Of a stretch of 64,000 nt of DNA, positions 35,486 through 44,582 are shown in pieces. Under the pieces are notes generated by a model that made no database searches, was not told the origin of the DNA, and saw nothing but the letters and a program-made list of their open reading frames with translations. The position numbers and the translations under genes were made by a program. The stretch's first letter is position 1; the number at the start of each line of letters is the position of its first letter. Source of the stretch: SIG78 sp036677805 (GTDB lineage Bacteria > Verrucomicrobiota > Lentisphaeria > Victivallales > Victivallaceae); NCBI GenBank assembly GCA_036677805.1, contig JAVBVS010000008.1:37399-101398 (forward strand), written 5' to 3'.

Positions 35486-38400
35486 ATGGGCAAGCTGAAG
35501 CTTTTCGAAGAATGGGACGCGGCGCAGACGGTGAATGCGGGCGCGGGCGGACAAACCGGCTCTCCGGTCGCCGCCGCCGCCGGAGCCGCTTATCTGATGG
35601 ACACGCTGTGGGATCAGGCCAGCTACAACGACGCCGAGTACGCATTCAACAAGTATTGTCCCTATATTGTCGGCACGACCACCCACTCCTATGTCGGCTG
35701 CACCAACACCATGTCGGCCCAGATCGTCTATTACTGGATTCAGAAGAAGGGGTTCGCTCTTGACCTGACGCTGACCAGCGCCGACAATTACACCACCGAA
35801 ACCGGCATTGTCATCAATGCCAGCGAAGCCAATGCGACTTATTACGGCTATCTGAGCTTCTCCAGCGTCAACTCGATGCTGGCCGATTTCTACATCGGGC
35901 CCGATCCCAACGGCGGCAATGACGACATCGGCGCGTTGAGTTTCGCCATGGGGGTCAAGAGCCAGGCCGAATACGGCTATGCCGACGGCACCGGCACCTC
36001 CATGCTGATCGCCCCGGTGCTGCGGGAGATCGGCTTTGCCAGCGCCAACACGGTCAATCACGACTACTTCTGGAATTTTCAGTCCGACAGCACCGGGATT
36101 CGTTATAACATCACCAATGAAGGCTGGGGCGTGATCAAGGACAACCTGTCCAGCGGCTATGTGCTCGGCGTGATGATTTACAGCAGCGAGATCACTCATC
36201 ATGCCGTGGCGATCGACGGTTATGACAGCACCACCAATTCCGTTCACGTCAACTTCGGCTGGGGGCCCGACAGCGTCAAGGAATACGACGTGGATACCGG
36301 TCTCTGGTCCGGCACCGGCTGGTATACCAAGGCGGAATTCGAAGCGCTTCAGCCGAGCTATTTCCTGGTCGACCTGATCGGGGTCTACACCGGCGGTTCG
36401 ATTGCGGTCAAAGCCTCCGGCGTCTATGGCGTGGGGACGCTCAACCGGGTCATCGAGCAGGCCAACGGGATGGCCGGGAGCGCTTCGATCGTATTCAACA
36501 GTTCGCTGGTCGGTTCGACGATCGCGCTGACCCAGTCGACTTTCGACATCGAATACAGCCTGACGGTTCTGGACTTCCGGAGCACGGTCAACGTGACGGC
36601 GTCCGGCGGCGCGTCCGGCTATGTCTTTCACAACGACAACGCCACTGCCGATTTTGTCTTCGGCAACAGTTGCAGCGGTACGATGACCATCAGCGCCGGC
36701 GTCGCCGCCGCCGGGGTTACCGCCCGTTCGATTGCGGTGAATACCACCTTCAGCGGACGGGTGCAGGCCGCCGCCGGCAGCGGCGCCGGCCGCGGTTTTA
36801 CGGCGACGGGCGATATCGCGTTCGATGCCTTCTCCGGTTCGATCGTCGCGTCGAGCGAGCAGAGCAACGCCGCCGGCATTTATACCGTTTCCAGTCTGTC
36901 CATGGGCACGATTTCCGGGGTCATTGTCGCCGATTCGGTCAATACCGCTTATGCCCTGTACAGCAATGACGCCGTCGCTTTGACCGTGACCAACGGCATT
37001 CTTTACGGCGGCAGTTATCTGGCTTCGGGTTCGACCTACGCCCGATCGGCGCGGCAGCTGGAAACGACGCTGGCCGGATATATGAGTTCCGGCGGCGCGG
37101 TGGCGGCGGACATCATCGCTTCCGCCAGCGGCTACGCCATCCGCAGCGGCACCGGCGACGACATCCTGACCCTGACCGGCCGGGCCCTGCTGCTGGGCAA
37201 TATTTACCTCGGCACCACCGGCAACGACGCCCTGGTCATGGGCAGCGAATCGCGTATTTACGGCAACATCACCGCGGGCAGCCTGGATGTCGTTTTCAAC
37301 CTGGGCCGGATTGCGGCCAATGCGATGATCACCTGCGACAATCCGTCCGCGCTGACCGCCGGCGCCACCGATTACACGATCAACCTTTCCGGGGCGACCG
37401 ACGGGACCTATACGCTGATCAGCACCTCGGGATCGCTGGCGGGATTGTATACCGCGGACAAGACGTTCACCGTGGTTTACGGCGGGGTGACCTACGCGGT
37501 CAAAATCAGCGACAATTTCGACACCTACGATTTCATCGACATCAACGTGGTCGGTTCCAACCAGCTGGCGGTGGTGCTCCAGAACGTCGCCAACCAGACC
37601 GGCGGGCTGAAGGTTACGCCGTCGACCACCGAAATCACCAATCAGGACGTGATTTTGACGCTCAATCCGAGCGAACATTACACCCAGATCCAATATTCGT
37701 TCGACAATGCCACCTGGAACATTTATGCCGGCAGCGTGACGGTCGCACAGAACGGTCCGGTCTACTTCCGGATGTTGGCCGCGGACGGTTCGATCGGCTA
37801 TGCCGAATACAGTATTGCCAACATCGACAAGACGCCGCCGACGGTGCCGCAAATTTCGGCCAGCACGACGGCGCTGACCAAGGAAGATGTGATTCTGACT
37901 GCGATTTTCGATCCCGGCGCGGTGCGCAACGAATTCTCGCGCGACGGCGTGGAATGGGTGTCGTGCAACGGGAAGGTGACGGTCAACGAAAACTCCACCA
38001 TCTATTTCCGCAGTTTCGACGCCGCCGGCAACATGTCGTCGAGCAACTATACGGTCAACAATATCGACCTGGCCGGGCCGTCCTTCCCGGTGGTTACGCT
38101 GTCGGAAGACGGCCCGACCCGCAATGACGTGATCGTCAGCGCGACCTTCGACCGTTATTCGATCGCCAACTACTATTCGTTTGACGGCAAATTGTGGCGG
38201 CCTTATGTCGAACCGCTGGTCATGACCAGAAACGGGACGGTTTATTTCCGTTCGGTGGACGACGATTATGAGGTGGCGACGGTCAAGACGGTGATTTCCA
38301 ACATCGACCGCACACCGCCGTCGAAACCGAAGATTTCGACTCAGTGGCTCAGCGAACCGACCACCACGGCAGTGGTGACCGCCCGTTTCGATGCGAGCGC

Positions 38401-40822
38401 CGCGCTCAATGAATATTCGCTGGACGGCGGCTATACCTGGCAGCGCTACACCGGGCCGCTTCATATCTACATGGACACCCGGGTCAGTTTCCGCAGCATC
38501 GACGCCGCCGGCAACGAAAGCAAGGTGGCGACGGCCAATCTTCACCAGAAGGAGTGGACCATTTCCAATCTGGTCACGGAAACCGCGGATGACGCCGAGA
38601 TGGCGGGTACGCTGCGCTGGGCGGTGGCGCGGGCCAATGACGGCGCCTACAATGAAGTCATCTTCGCCGACAATCTGGCGTCGGCGTCGATTGTGCTGAC
38701 CGAAGATTTGATCATTGACGTCGACCTGACCATTGCGGGCGCGACGACGGTGGCGGGCAACCGGATCATCGCCGAGGGCGACCTCACCATGAACGGCTGG
38801 AACTATGTGCGCAATGAGGCTTCCGCGCCGGCTCCGGTGTATGGCCTCGGCCTGGCCGGCGGCCTGCAACCGGTGAAACTGATCGGCGACGAAGACAGTC
38901 GGGTCGATATCACCAATACCGACGGCGACGCGGTCGGCATTCATAACGACGCGAGCAAGCTGACGATGGTATGGAAGGGCGCGCTGGAAGTCAGCGGCGC
39001 GGAAAGTGCCATCGGTCTGTTGACCGAGGGGGCCGCGGTGCTCGGCATCGAAGGCACTCTGGTGGCGGATGCGCGGATCGGCGCGGTCGGCGTGATGGCC
39101 GGCGGCGCGGCGACGCTGACGGTCAAGGGAATCGTTGCGGCGGGCAATTATGCGCCGACGCTGGGCGTCGATGTGGCGCAGGTGATCGCCGACCGGCAGG
39201 ACTATGCGGCGCTGGTCGATCTTTCCACCGGATCGGCGTTCATCGACGGTTCGCTGAATGCGGACGGAACGCTCCGCCTCGGGGCGAACGACAATACCGT
39301 TTATGCCGCCGCCGGGGCGTTGATTTTCGGCGATCTGGTCCTGGCCGGCGGAGCGAATCAGCTGGTCATTGAAAGCGGCGCACAGGTCTACGGCAATGTA
39401 ACCGGCGACAATCTCGCCTTCAAATTCGTCATGAAAGATGTGGCGGTCGAGGCGATGCTGTCGGTGACCGATTCTGCTCCGATTCTGGCGGCGGACACCA
39501 CATTTACGGTCGATGCCACCACCGCCGCCGCCGGGGTGAGCATTCTGATCGACGGTATTACGGCGGCCGAACTGACCGGGTATCAGTTCACGGTGGTTTG
39601 CGGCGCGGAAACCGTTGTCGTCGGCCTGAACGAGTCCGGCTGGTTTCAGAACGGCAACGCCGAGTGCGTATTTACGGTGGACGGCAATCTGCTCCAGTTC
39701 TCGTGGCAGGATTGGGCGCCGCCGACTGCACCCACGGTGTCGCAGCAATTGACATCTTCGGGCTCGCTGTTGCTGACCGCCCGCGGCGCCGCCGATGCGG
39801 CGCGGCAGGAATTTTCACGCGACGGCGGTTTGAACTGGGAAACGTATACCGGACCGGTGGAGGTCAATGCCAACGGCGAGTGGCTGTTCCGCAGTCTCGA
39901 CGCCTCCGGCAATATCGGTGACGTCACCGCGTATGAAGTGGATTCGCTCGACGGTTGGAGGGGGATTCTGGCGGAATTCGGCGACACATTGACTCCGGCG
40001 AATATGGTCGACGGGTATGCCCTGCGGCAGCTGACCGCGGGCCGCTATGCCCTGACCGGCGACTTCGGCGATCTGAGCGCGAAGATTTCGCTTTACAACG
40101 CCGACGGCAAAAAGGTGGCTTCGGGTTCGGTCAAAAACGGGGCGTTGAAGTTCAACTCCGTGCTCCTTGCCGCCGGCGATTACTCGCTGGTGGTCGAGCG
40201 CACCGGCCGGAATTCCGGCGATTATACGCTGGCGGTCGAAGCCACCCGGTTCATTCAGGGCAACAATGGCGATGATCTCTGGGACAGCGGTTACGTCGGA
40301 TCGAATGCGATTGCGATCGGTACGCTGGCGGCGCACCGCCTGACCACGATTGTGGCGGACGGATGGGTCGGTTTCGGCGACGCGGTGGACTATATCCGAC
40401 TCGATGTGGGAGTCGGCGGCGTCTACGATCTGTTGATCGACAACCTCCGAAATGGCGCCAGGCTGACGGTTTATTCGGCCAATGACGGCAAACTTTCCAA
40501 GTTGGGGCAGGTGATGGTCAAAAATGGCGATTACGGATTCGTCAATGATCTCCTGCTCGATGCCGGCCGCGAATATTATCTCAAAATCGAGGCGTTGAAG
40601 CCGGCCGCGGCGCTGAATACGGATTATACCATCGCCATCGGCGGAACTCAAACCGCGATTGTGCGTTGGGCCGGCGCGACGGCGGCTCCGGACAGCGGAT
40701 TGATCGATGAAGTCAGTCTCTATGCGGGCAACTATGCATCGGCGGCTGCTTCCGGCAATGCCGCCGATGCCCTGAGCAGTGACGAACAGTTGAAGAAATT
40801 GAACAGCGGAATGCTGGCATAG
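35486..40822 (+). CDS. C10 (streptopain-like) cysteine protease with beta-helix, Ig-like and PPC-like repeats
   Basis: 1778 residues. Residues about 30-310 carry a papain-like C10 domain: Cys72 in VGCTNTMSAQIVYYW, His239 in ITHHAVAIDGYD, and VHVNFGWGPDS as in SpeB/interpain. A beta-helix-type region follows, opening with GTLNRVIEQAN and short G/S-rich turns. Four Ig-like repeats lie at about nt 37590-38540 (YSLDGG.W..YTG, YFRS.DA.GN, NID). A second beta-helix opening is GTLRWAVARAND, then one more Ig-like repeat and a PPC-like pair with VGFGDAVDYIRL. No Sec signal peptide is seen, and it ends SGMLA. Repeats and C-terminus are shared with the IdeS-like protein at 14013, so both are probably exported by one route and work at the cell surface. 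Confidence 0.78.
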   Translation: MGKLKLFEEWDAAQTVNAGAGGQTGSPVAAAAGAAYLMDTLWDQASYNDAEYAFNKYCPYIVGTTTHSYVGCTNTMSAQIVYYWIQKKGFALDLTLTSADNYTTETGIVINASEANATYYGYLSFSSVNSMLADFYIGPDPNGGNDDIGALSFAMGVKSQAEYGYADGTGTSMLIAPVLREIGFASANTVNHDYFWNFQSDSTGIRYNITNEGWGVIKDNLSSGYVLGVMIYSSEITHHAVAIDGYDSTTNSVHVNFGWGPDSVKEYDVDTGLWSGTGWYTKAEFEALQPSYFLVDLIGVYTGGSIAVKASGVYGVGTLNRVIEQANGMAGSASIVFNSSLVGSTIALTQSTFDIEYSLTVLDFRSTVNVTASGGASGYVFHNDNATADFVFGNSCSGTMTISAGVAAAGVTARSIAVNTTFSGRVQAAAGSGAGRGFTATGDIAFDAFSGSIVASSEQSNAAGIYTVSSLSMGTISGVIVADSVNTAYALYSNDAVALTVTNGILYGGSYLASGSTYARSARQLETTLAGYMSSGGAVAADIIASASGYAIRSGTGDDILTLTGRALLLGNIYLGTTGNDALVMGSESRIYGNITAGSLDVVFNLGRIAANAMITCDNPSALTAGATDYTINLSGATDGTYTLISTSGSLAGLYTADKTFTVVYGGVTYAVKISDNFDTYDFIDINVVGSNQLAVVLQNVANQTGGLKVTPSTTEITNQDVILTLNPSEHYTQIQYSFDNATWNIYAGSVTVAQNGPVYFRMLAADGSIGYAEYSIANIDKTPPTVPQISASTTALTKEDVILTAIFDPGAVRNEFSRDGVEWVSCNGKVTVNENSTIYFRSFDAAGNMSSSNYTVNNIDLAGPSFPVVTLSEDGPTRNDVIVSATFDRYSIANYYSFDGKLWRPYVEPLVMTRNGTVYFRSVDDDYEVATVKTVISNIDRTPPSKPKISTQWLSEPTTTAVVTARFDASAALNEYSLDGGYTWQRYTGPLHIYMDTRVSFRSIDAAGNESKVATANLHQKEWTISNLVTETADDAEMAGTLRWAVARANDGAYNEVIFADNLASASIVLTEDLIIDVDLTIAGATTVAGNRIIAEGDLTMNGWNYVRNEASAPAPVYGLGLAGGLQPVKLIGDEDSRVDITNTDGDAVGIHNDASKLTMVWKGALEVSGAESAIGLLTEGAAVLGIEGTLVADARIGAVGVMAGGAATLTVKGIVAAGNYAPTLGVDVAQVIADRQDYAALVDLSTGSAFIDGSLNADGTLRLGANDNTVYAAAGALIFGDLVLAGGANQLVIESGAQVYGNVTGDNLAFKFVMKDVAVEAMLSVTDSAPILAADTTFTVDATTAAAGVSILIDGITAAELTGYQFTVVCGAETVVVGLNESGWFQNGNAECVFTVDGNLLQFSWQDWAPPTAPTVSQQLTSSGSLLLTARGAADAARQEFSRDGGLNWETYTGPVEVNANGEWLFRSLDASGNIGDVTAYEVDSLDGWRGILAEFGDTLTPANMVDGYALRQLTAGRYALTGDFGDLSAKISLYNADGKKVASGSVKNGALKFNSVLLAAGDYSLVVERTGRNSGDYTLAVEATRFIQGNNGDDLWDSGYVGSNAIAIGTLAAHRLTTIVADGWVGFGDAVDYIRLDVGVGGVYDLLIDNLRNGARLTVYSANDGKLSKLGQVMVKNGDYGFVNDLLLDAGREYYLKIEALKPAAALNTDYTIAIGGTQTAIVRWAGATAAPDSGLIDEVSLYAGNYASAAASGNAADALSSDEQLKKLNSGMLA

Positions 40823-40844
40823 CATCTTCAGCCCATCGGAACGT

Positions 40845-40878
40845 AAAACGGCCCGTCCTTGCGGCGGGCCGTTTTTTT
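40845..40878 (+). terminator. Intrinsic terminator of the C10-protease gene
   Basis: AAAACGGCCCG pairs with CGGGCCGTTTT, followed by T residues. It also lies 40 bp beyond the stop of the minus-strand lipoprotein gene, so it may serve both directions. Confidence 0.85.
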
Positions 40879-40917
40879 ATATCGGCATTGGCGGATTCAA
40901 ACCGCGTCGGGGCCGGA

Positions 40918-42669
40918 TTATCGTCTCACCGGCGGAAAAAATGGCTTGATCCGGACAAAGCCGAGTACCTTTTCCTGCCCAATCTTGCCGACGCCCGGCA
41001 CGATGGTCGAGATATGGTCGGTGAAGGTCAGCGGCAGCTCCGGCGTCAGCGCTCTGAACACCGTCTGCTTGAGGTTGATCCGGGCAAAGTCGGTTTTGCC
41101 GTAAAAGTGCTGCGGCCGCCGGTCGATGGCTTCGCGGACGCTCAGAATCTCCGCGTTGGCCGCGGGCAGCTCGGCATGAAGCACATGATCCATTGGTTTC
41201 ACGGCGCCGGTCAGGATGTCCTGATAATCGGCGGTCACATATTCCAGCATGTAGATTTCGCCGACCTTGAGCTTGTGCGCGGTCTGGCGCAGATAATTGG
41301 GCGTGCTGCCGCGCCGGAAGACGATGAAGTGTTCGCCGGCATCGGAATCGCCGCGCTGCCACAAGCCCATGCTCATATCGGAAAAATCCCGGTTCGAGGC
41401 CGGAAACACGGCTCCGTCCGGCGCGGCCTCCGCCGTCCAGTCTTCCAGCCCGGCATGAAAATCGTTGTTGGTCAGATAGGGCAGAATATAGGTGTAGCCG
41501 TAGCGTTCCGAAAGCATGGTGCGCTGTCCCTCCACGCAGTAGTGCCGAAGCAGCGCCAGACTCCAGTACTGAAGGTCTTCGTCAACCAGGCTGCCGCCCC
41601 AGTAGCCGACCATGGCGAGCCCGCGGAAATCCGGCGCGTTGGCGAGCCGGTTCATCTGCATGTCCAGATAGTATTTGTAGTCGACGAAGGGATAGTGATC
41701 GAGCGAAATGTAGGGCATCAGATTGAAATTGCCGAGAATGAAGCCGCATTGCGGTGCGATGTCGGGACGGATCGTGTCGAGGATATGCATGCTGCCGTCG
41801 AGTTTCCGTTCCAGAAACGCCGCGGCCTCCGGCTGGGTCGGGAAGCTCGGACAGTAGGCTTCGAACAGAATCTCCCCGCCGCCGGCGGGGGTTTCCAGGG
41901 CCGCCTTTACGAAGCGGCGCTGGGCCTCGGAAATCGTTTTCGGATCGCCGTAAATCCAGGTATAGACTTTTTTCCCTTTCAATTCGCCGAGCCGGGCAAG
42001 GATGTCGGGATAAGCCCGCAACTCGTCGTCATTGGTGAAATTGAATTCGTCCACCGTAAAGCCGGAATATTCCGGGTGGCGCATGGCGCGGGATTGCGCC
42101 AGCATGGACAGGAAGCCGTCGGCGTCGCCTGCGACCGCCGGCTTGGCCAGCACATTGTCCAGCAGCTGCCGGCCTTCGGCGCGATAGGCAAGGATTGCGT
42201 CGGTGGGCAGATTGCCCGGATGGAGCAGATTGGTCGAGGCCAGATAGGCGTCTCCCAGCGTCCGGTAGTCATAATAGCCGTTGACTTCGGGCATGAACGA
42301 GATGCCGGCCGCGAAAAGATAGATTTCCGGCACGCTTTTGACCGTCAGAAGCCCTGAAGCGGCGGCGGGCAATGCCAGCCGATGGCGGCCGGTTTCAAGC
42401 CGACGCATGGTTTCGAGGCGCACCGCTTCGCCATCGAGCCGGGCGACGGTCCGTTCTCCGGGCGCCGTTCCGGACGCGGGTGTGAAATTCAGATAAACCC
42501 AGCCCGGGTGCTTCAGTTCAAAGACGAATTCATTGGCGGCGGCCGGTTCGAGCGGCAGCGCTTCGACCAGGTTGTTTTCGCGTTCCGGTGGCGTTACCGT
42601 GACCGTTGCGGTCCGGCAGGAGCACAGCAGACAGAGCAGCAGCGGCAGAAAGGACAATGATTTCAACAT
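40918..42669 (-). CDS. Lipoprotein of an unrecognised barrel-like enzyme family
   Basis: 583 residues. The lipobox (LLCSC) puts the anchor at Cys18. I do not recognise the family. The mature part has an N-terminal beta domain (about 25-150), then a central region of alternating beta and helix with SGFTVDEFNF, WIYGDPK, EILFEAYCPS, ILGNFNLMP, FVDYKYYLDMQ and MVGYWGGSLVDEDLQYW. A C-terminal beta domain may bind carbohydrate. The two acidic strand-end motifs could be the catalytic pair of a TIM-barrel hydrolase; that is inference. The protein encoded at 51736-53883 is a clear paralogue (YWG, DE.L.WS.ALLRHY.VEG, YGYTY.L.Y). Start at ATG 42669 with GAGG overlapping the GH20 stop. Last gene of the glycan operon. 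Confidence 0.7.
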   Translation of the reverse strand: MLKSLSFLPLLLCLLCSCRTATVTVTPPERENNLVEALPLEPAAANEFVFELKHPGWVYLNFTPASGTAPGERTVARLDGEAVRLETMRRLETGRHRLALPAAASGLLTVKSVPEIYLFAAGISFMPEVNGYYDYRTLGDAYLASTNLLHPGNLPTDAILAYRAEGRQLLDNVLAKPAVAGDADGFLSMLAQSRAMRHPEYSGFTVDEFNFTNDDELRAYPDILARLGELKGKKVYTWIYGDPKTISEAQRRFVKAALETPAGGGEILFEAYCPSFPTQPEAAAFLERKLDGSMHILDTIRPDIAPQCGFILGNFNLMPYISLDHYPFVDYKYYLDMQMNRLANAPDFRGLAMVGYWGGSLVDEDLQYWSLALLRHYCVEGQRTMLSERYGYTYILPYLTNNDFHAGLEDWTAEAAPDGAVFPASNRDFSDMSMGLWQRGDSDAGEHFIVFRRGSTPNYLRQTAHKLKVGEIYMLEYVTADYQDILTGAVKPMDHVLHAELPAANAEILSVREAIDRRPQHFYGKTDFARINLKQTVFRALTPELPLTFTDHISTIVPGVGKIGQEKVLGFVRIKPFFPPVRR

Positions 42670-42677
42670 GGGGTTCC

Positions 42678-44579
42678 TCATTTGATGACGCTGGCGCCGG
42701 CCAGCTCTTTGTACCAATCCAGCGCACAGGCGCGCGGCGGCAGCGGCTCGGCGAGTTCGGGGATGGCAAGCACGTCGCCGTCGGCGTATTCGTGCAATCG
42801 GCGGCGCGCTTCGCCGAGGCGGAAAATAATGCCGCCGAGCCGTTGCTGGATCACCTCCAGTCCGAACGGCTTGGCCGCGGCCAGCCATTGGCGGCGGAAG
42901 AGTTCGGCGAAGGTTTCATAAGCTGCGATCAGGCGCGGCAGCTCTTTGTCGGCCAGGGTTTTAATGCCGTCGGCCCGGCTTCCGGCGCCGAGGGTGCGCA
43001 ACCGGCGCTGCAATGCGAGTTTCCGGGTCAGCAGGTCGGCCAGCGCGGCGGCGTATTTTCCGGCCTCGCCGGAAGGCTTGTTCGTATTCAGAAATTCCGC
43101 GACCCAGGCGTAGTCGGCGGTCAGCAGCACGGCATTTTCCGGCGAATTCACGATCATATTGCGGAAGCCGAGATTGAGCAGGATATCGTCCCAGAAAATG
43201 GCGCTGGAGTAGCTGTTGAGGTTGTTTTCCCAGAACAGGCCGCTGCCGTTGTCGTAGTGGCGCTCCACCAATCGCGCGGTATTGACCGCGAGATCGTAAT
43301 CCATGATGTTCAAACTCCGGAAGCGGTGCTTCAGCGGCGCGCCGGCGGCGTCTCCGCCCCACAGCAGTTCGGCGCCCTCGGCCAGTCCGAGCATGGCCGA
43401 GTCGATATGGCAGTAGCTGCCGTCGTCGCCCCACAGCGTGAAAGTGAAGTCGTCGATGCCGGCTGCGCGCGCTTCGGCGATCATCGGAGTGATGGTGCCC
43501 AGCGTCAGCTCGCGGTCATACCACAGTTTGTTGAAGGTCCAGATTCCGGCCGCCGCCGCGATCGGATTGCCGAACTGGCGGTGGGCGGCAAAATATTCGC
43601 GGTAGAAACGCCGGTCGCGGTGATAATAATCCCAGTAGACAATGCCGACTTCCGGCGGGATTTCACGTTTGACTGCATCCGGCACCGGATAATCGAGATT
43701 GTAATATTCCCGTTTCGGATTGGCCAACCGGAAATACATGTCCGACCAGATCATCGGCTTCAGATTGCAGTCGCGGCACATCGCGGCGACTTTCTGGAGA
43801 TGGCGGGTGAAAATTGCAAAGCCGTCCTCATGGCCGAAGCGGTCGAAAAATTGTCCGCGCCCGAGATTATGCGCCTCGTCGAAGCCGATATGCAGCCGCC
43901 GGCTGCGGAGATTCTCCGACCAGAAATGCAGCATTTTGCCGATCAGTTCGTAGGTCCGGGGCTCGTCAGGCAGCAGCACACCGGGGCAATCGGTGATGTC
44001 GCCATAGACTTCGCGCCATTTGAGCGCCTGTTCCATGTGGCCGAGGGTCTGGATGCAGCCGGAAAGTTCGATGCCGAGGCGCGCCGCCTGCGCGTCGATC
44101 GCATGCAGCTCCGCGGCGCTGTAGCCTCCTCGCATATGGCCGAAAAATGGTTCGCCTGCCAGCTGATAAGTGTCTTCGCAATAGAGCCATGCTTCGTTGT
44201 AACCCAGCAGCGCCAGCTGGACCAGTCTGCGTTGCAAAGAATCCACTGTAAAGACCTGATTGCGGGAACAGTCGAACATCACCGAACGCCGTTTGAATCC
44301 GGTCGGGGCGACCGTTTCGGCGATTCCGCCCAGCGCCGCGCCCAAAGCCCGCAGCGCGGTAGCGGTTTCGCCGTTGCAAACGATATGCCAATGGCCGGAG
44401 GCCGTGCGTTCGGTACGGTACGCCATGTCCCGCGCGCCGCCGATGGTCCAGAAAAGATTGGCCGAGCCTGTCGAAGCGGTCCGGAAAACCGGGTAGAATT
44501 CGGAGACCGCGTCGAGCGCCGGATGGAGCGCTTCCGGCGTTGCCGCCGGATCCCAGATCAATACAGTGGATGGTTTCAT
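42678..44579 (-). CDS. Glycoside hydrolase family 20 beta-N-acetylhexosaminidase (GcnA-like)
   Basis: 633 residues, no signal peptide. A small N-terminal domain (to about 90) is followed by a GH20 barrel. The substrate-assisted catalytic pair Asp234-Glu235 is visible in LHIGFDEAHNLG; the DEAH.LG form is the one seen in GcnA-type enzymes. Further barrel features are MFDCSRNQVF, CIQTLGHMEQ and MIWSDMYFR. The C-terminal about 200 residues are helical (LADLLTRKLALQRRL). It should remove terminal GlcNAc or GalNAc from oligosaccharides in the cytoplasm, while the two neighbouring enzymes act outside. The gene lies 4 bp after the upstream hydrolase gene. Confidence 0.87.
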   Translation of the reverse strand: MKPSTVLIWDPAATPEALHPALDAVSEFYPVFRTASTGSANLFWTIGGARDMAYRTERTASGHWHIVCNGETATALRALGAALGGIAETVAPTGFKRRSVMFDCSRNQVFTVDSLQRRLVQLALLGYNEAWLYCEDTYQLAGEPFFGHMRGGYSAAELHAIDAQAARLGIELSGCIQTLGHMEQALKWREVYGDITDCPGVLLPDEPRTYELIGKMLHFWSENLRSRRLHIGFDEAHNLGRGQFFDRFGHEDGFAIFTRHLQKVAAMCRDCNLKPMIWSDMYFRLANPKREYYNLDYPVPDAVKREIPPEVGIVYWDYYHRDRRFYREYFAAHRQFGNPIAAAAGIWTFNKLWYDRELTLGTITPMIAEARAAGIDDFTFTLWGDDGSYCHIDSAMLGLAEGAELLWGGDAAGAPLKHRFRSLNIMDYDLAVNTARLVERHYDNGSGLFWENNLNSYSSAIFWDDILLNLGFRNMIVNSPENAVLLTADYAWVAEFLNTNKPSGEAGKYAAALADLLTRKLALQRRLRTLGAGSRADGIKTLADKELPRLIAAYETFAELFRRQWLAAAKPFGLEVIQQRLGGIIFRLGEARRRLHEYADGDVLAIPELAEPLPPRACALDWYKELAGASVIK

Positions 44580-44582
44580 AAG

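Noticed and set aside
35423..39748. A 1441-codon open frame on the minus strand
   Set aside because: Antisense to the C10-protease gene. Its His/Arg/Val-rich pseudo-repeats only mirror the real repeats.
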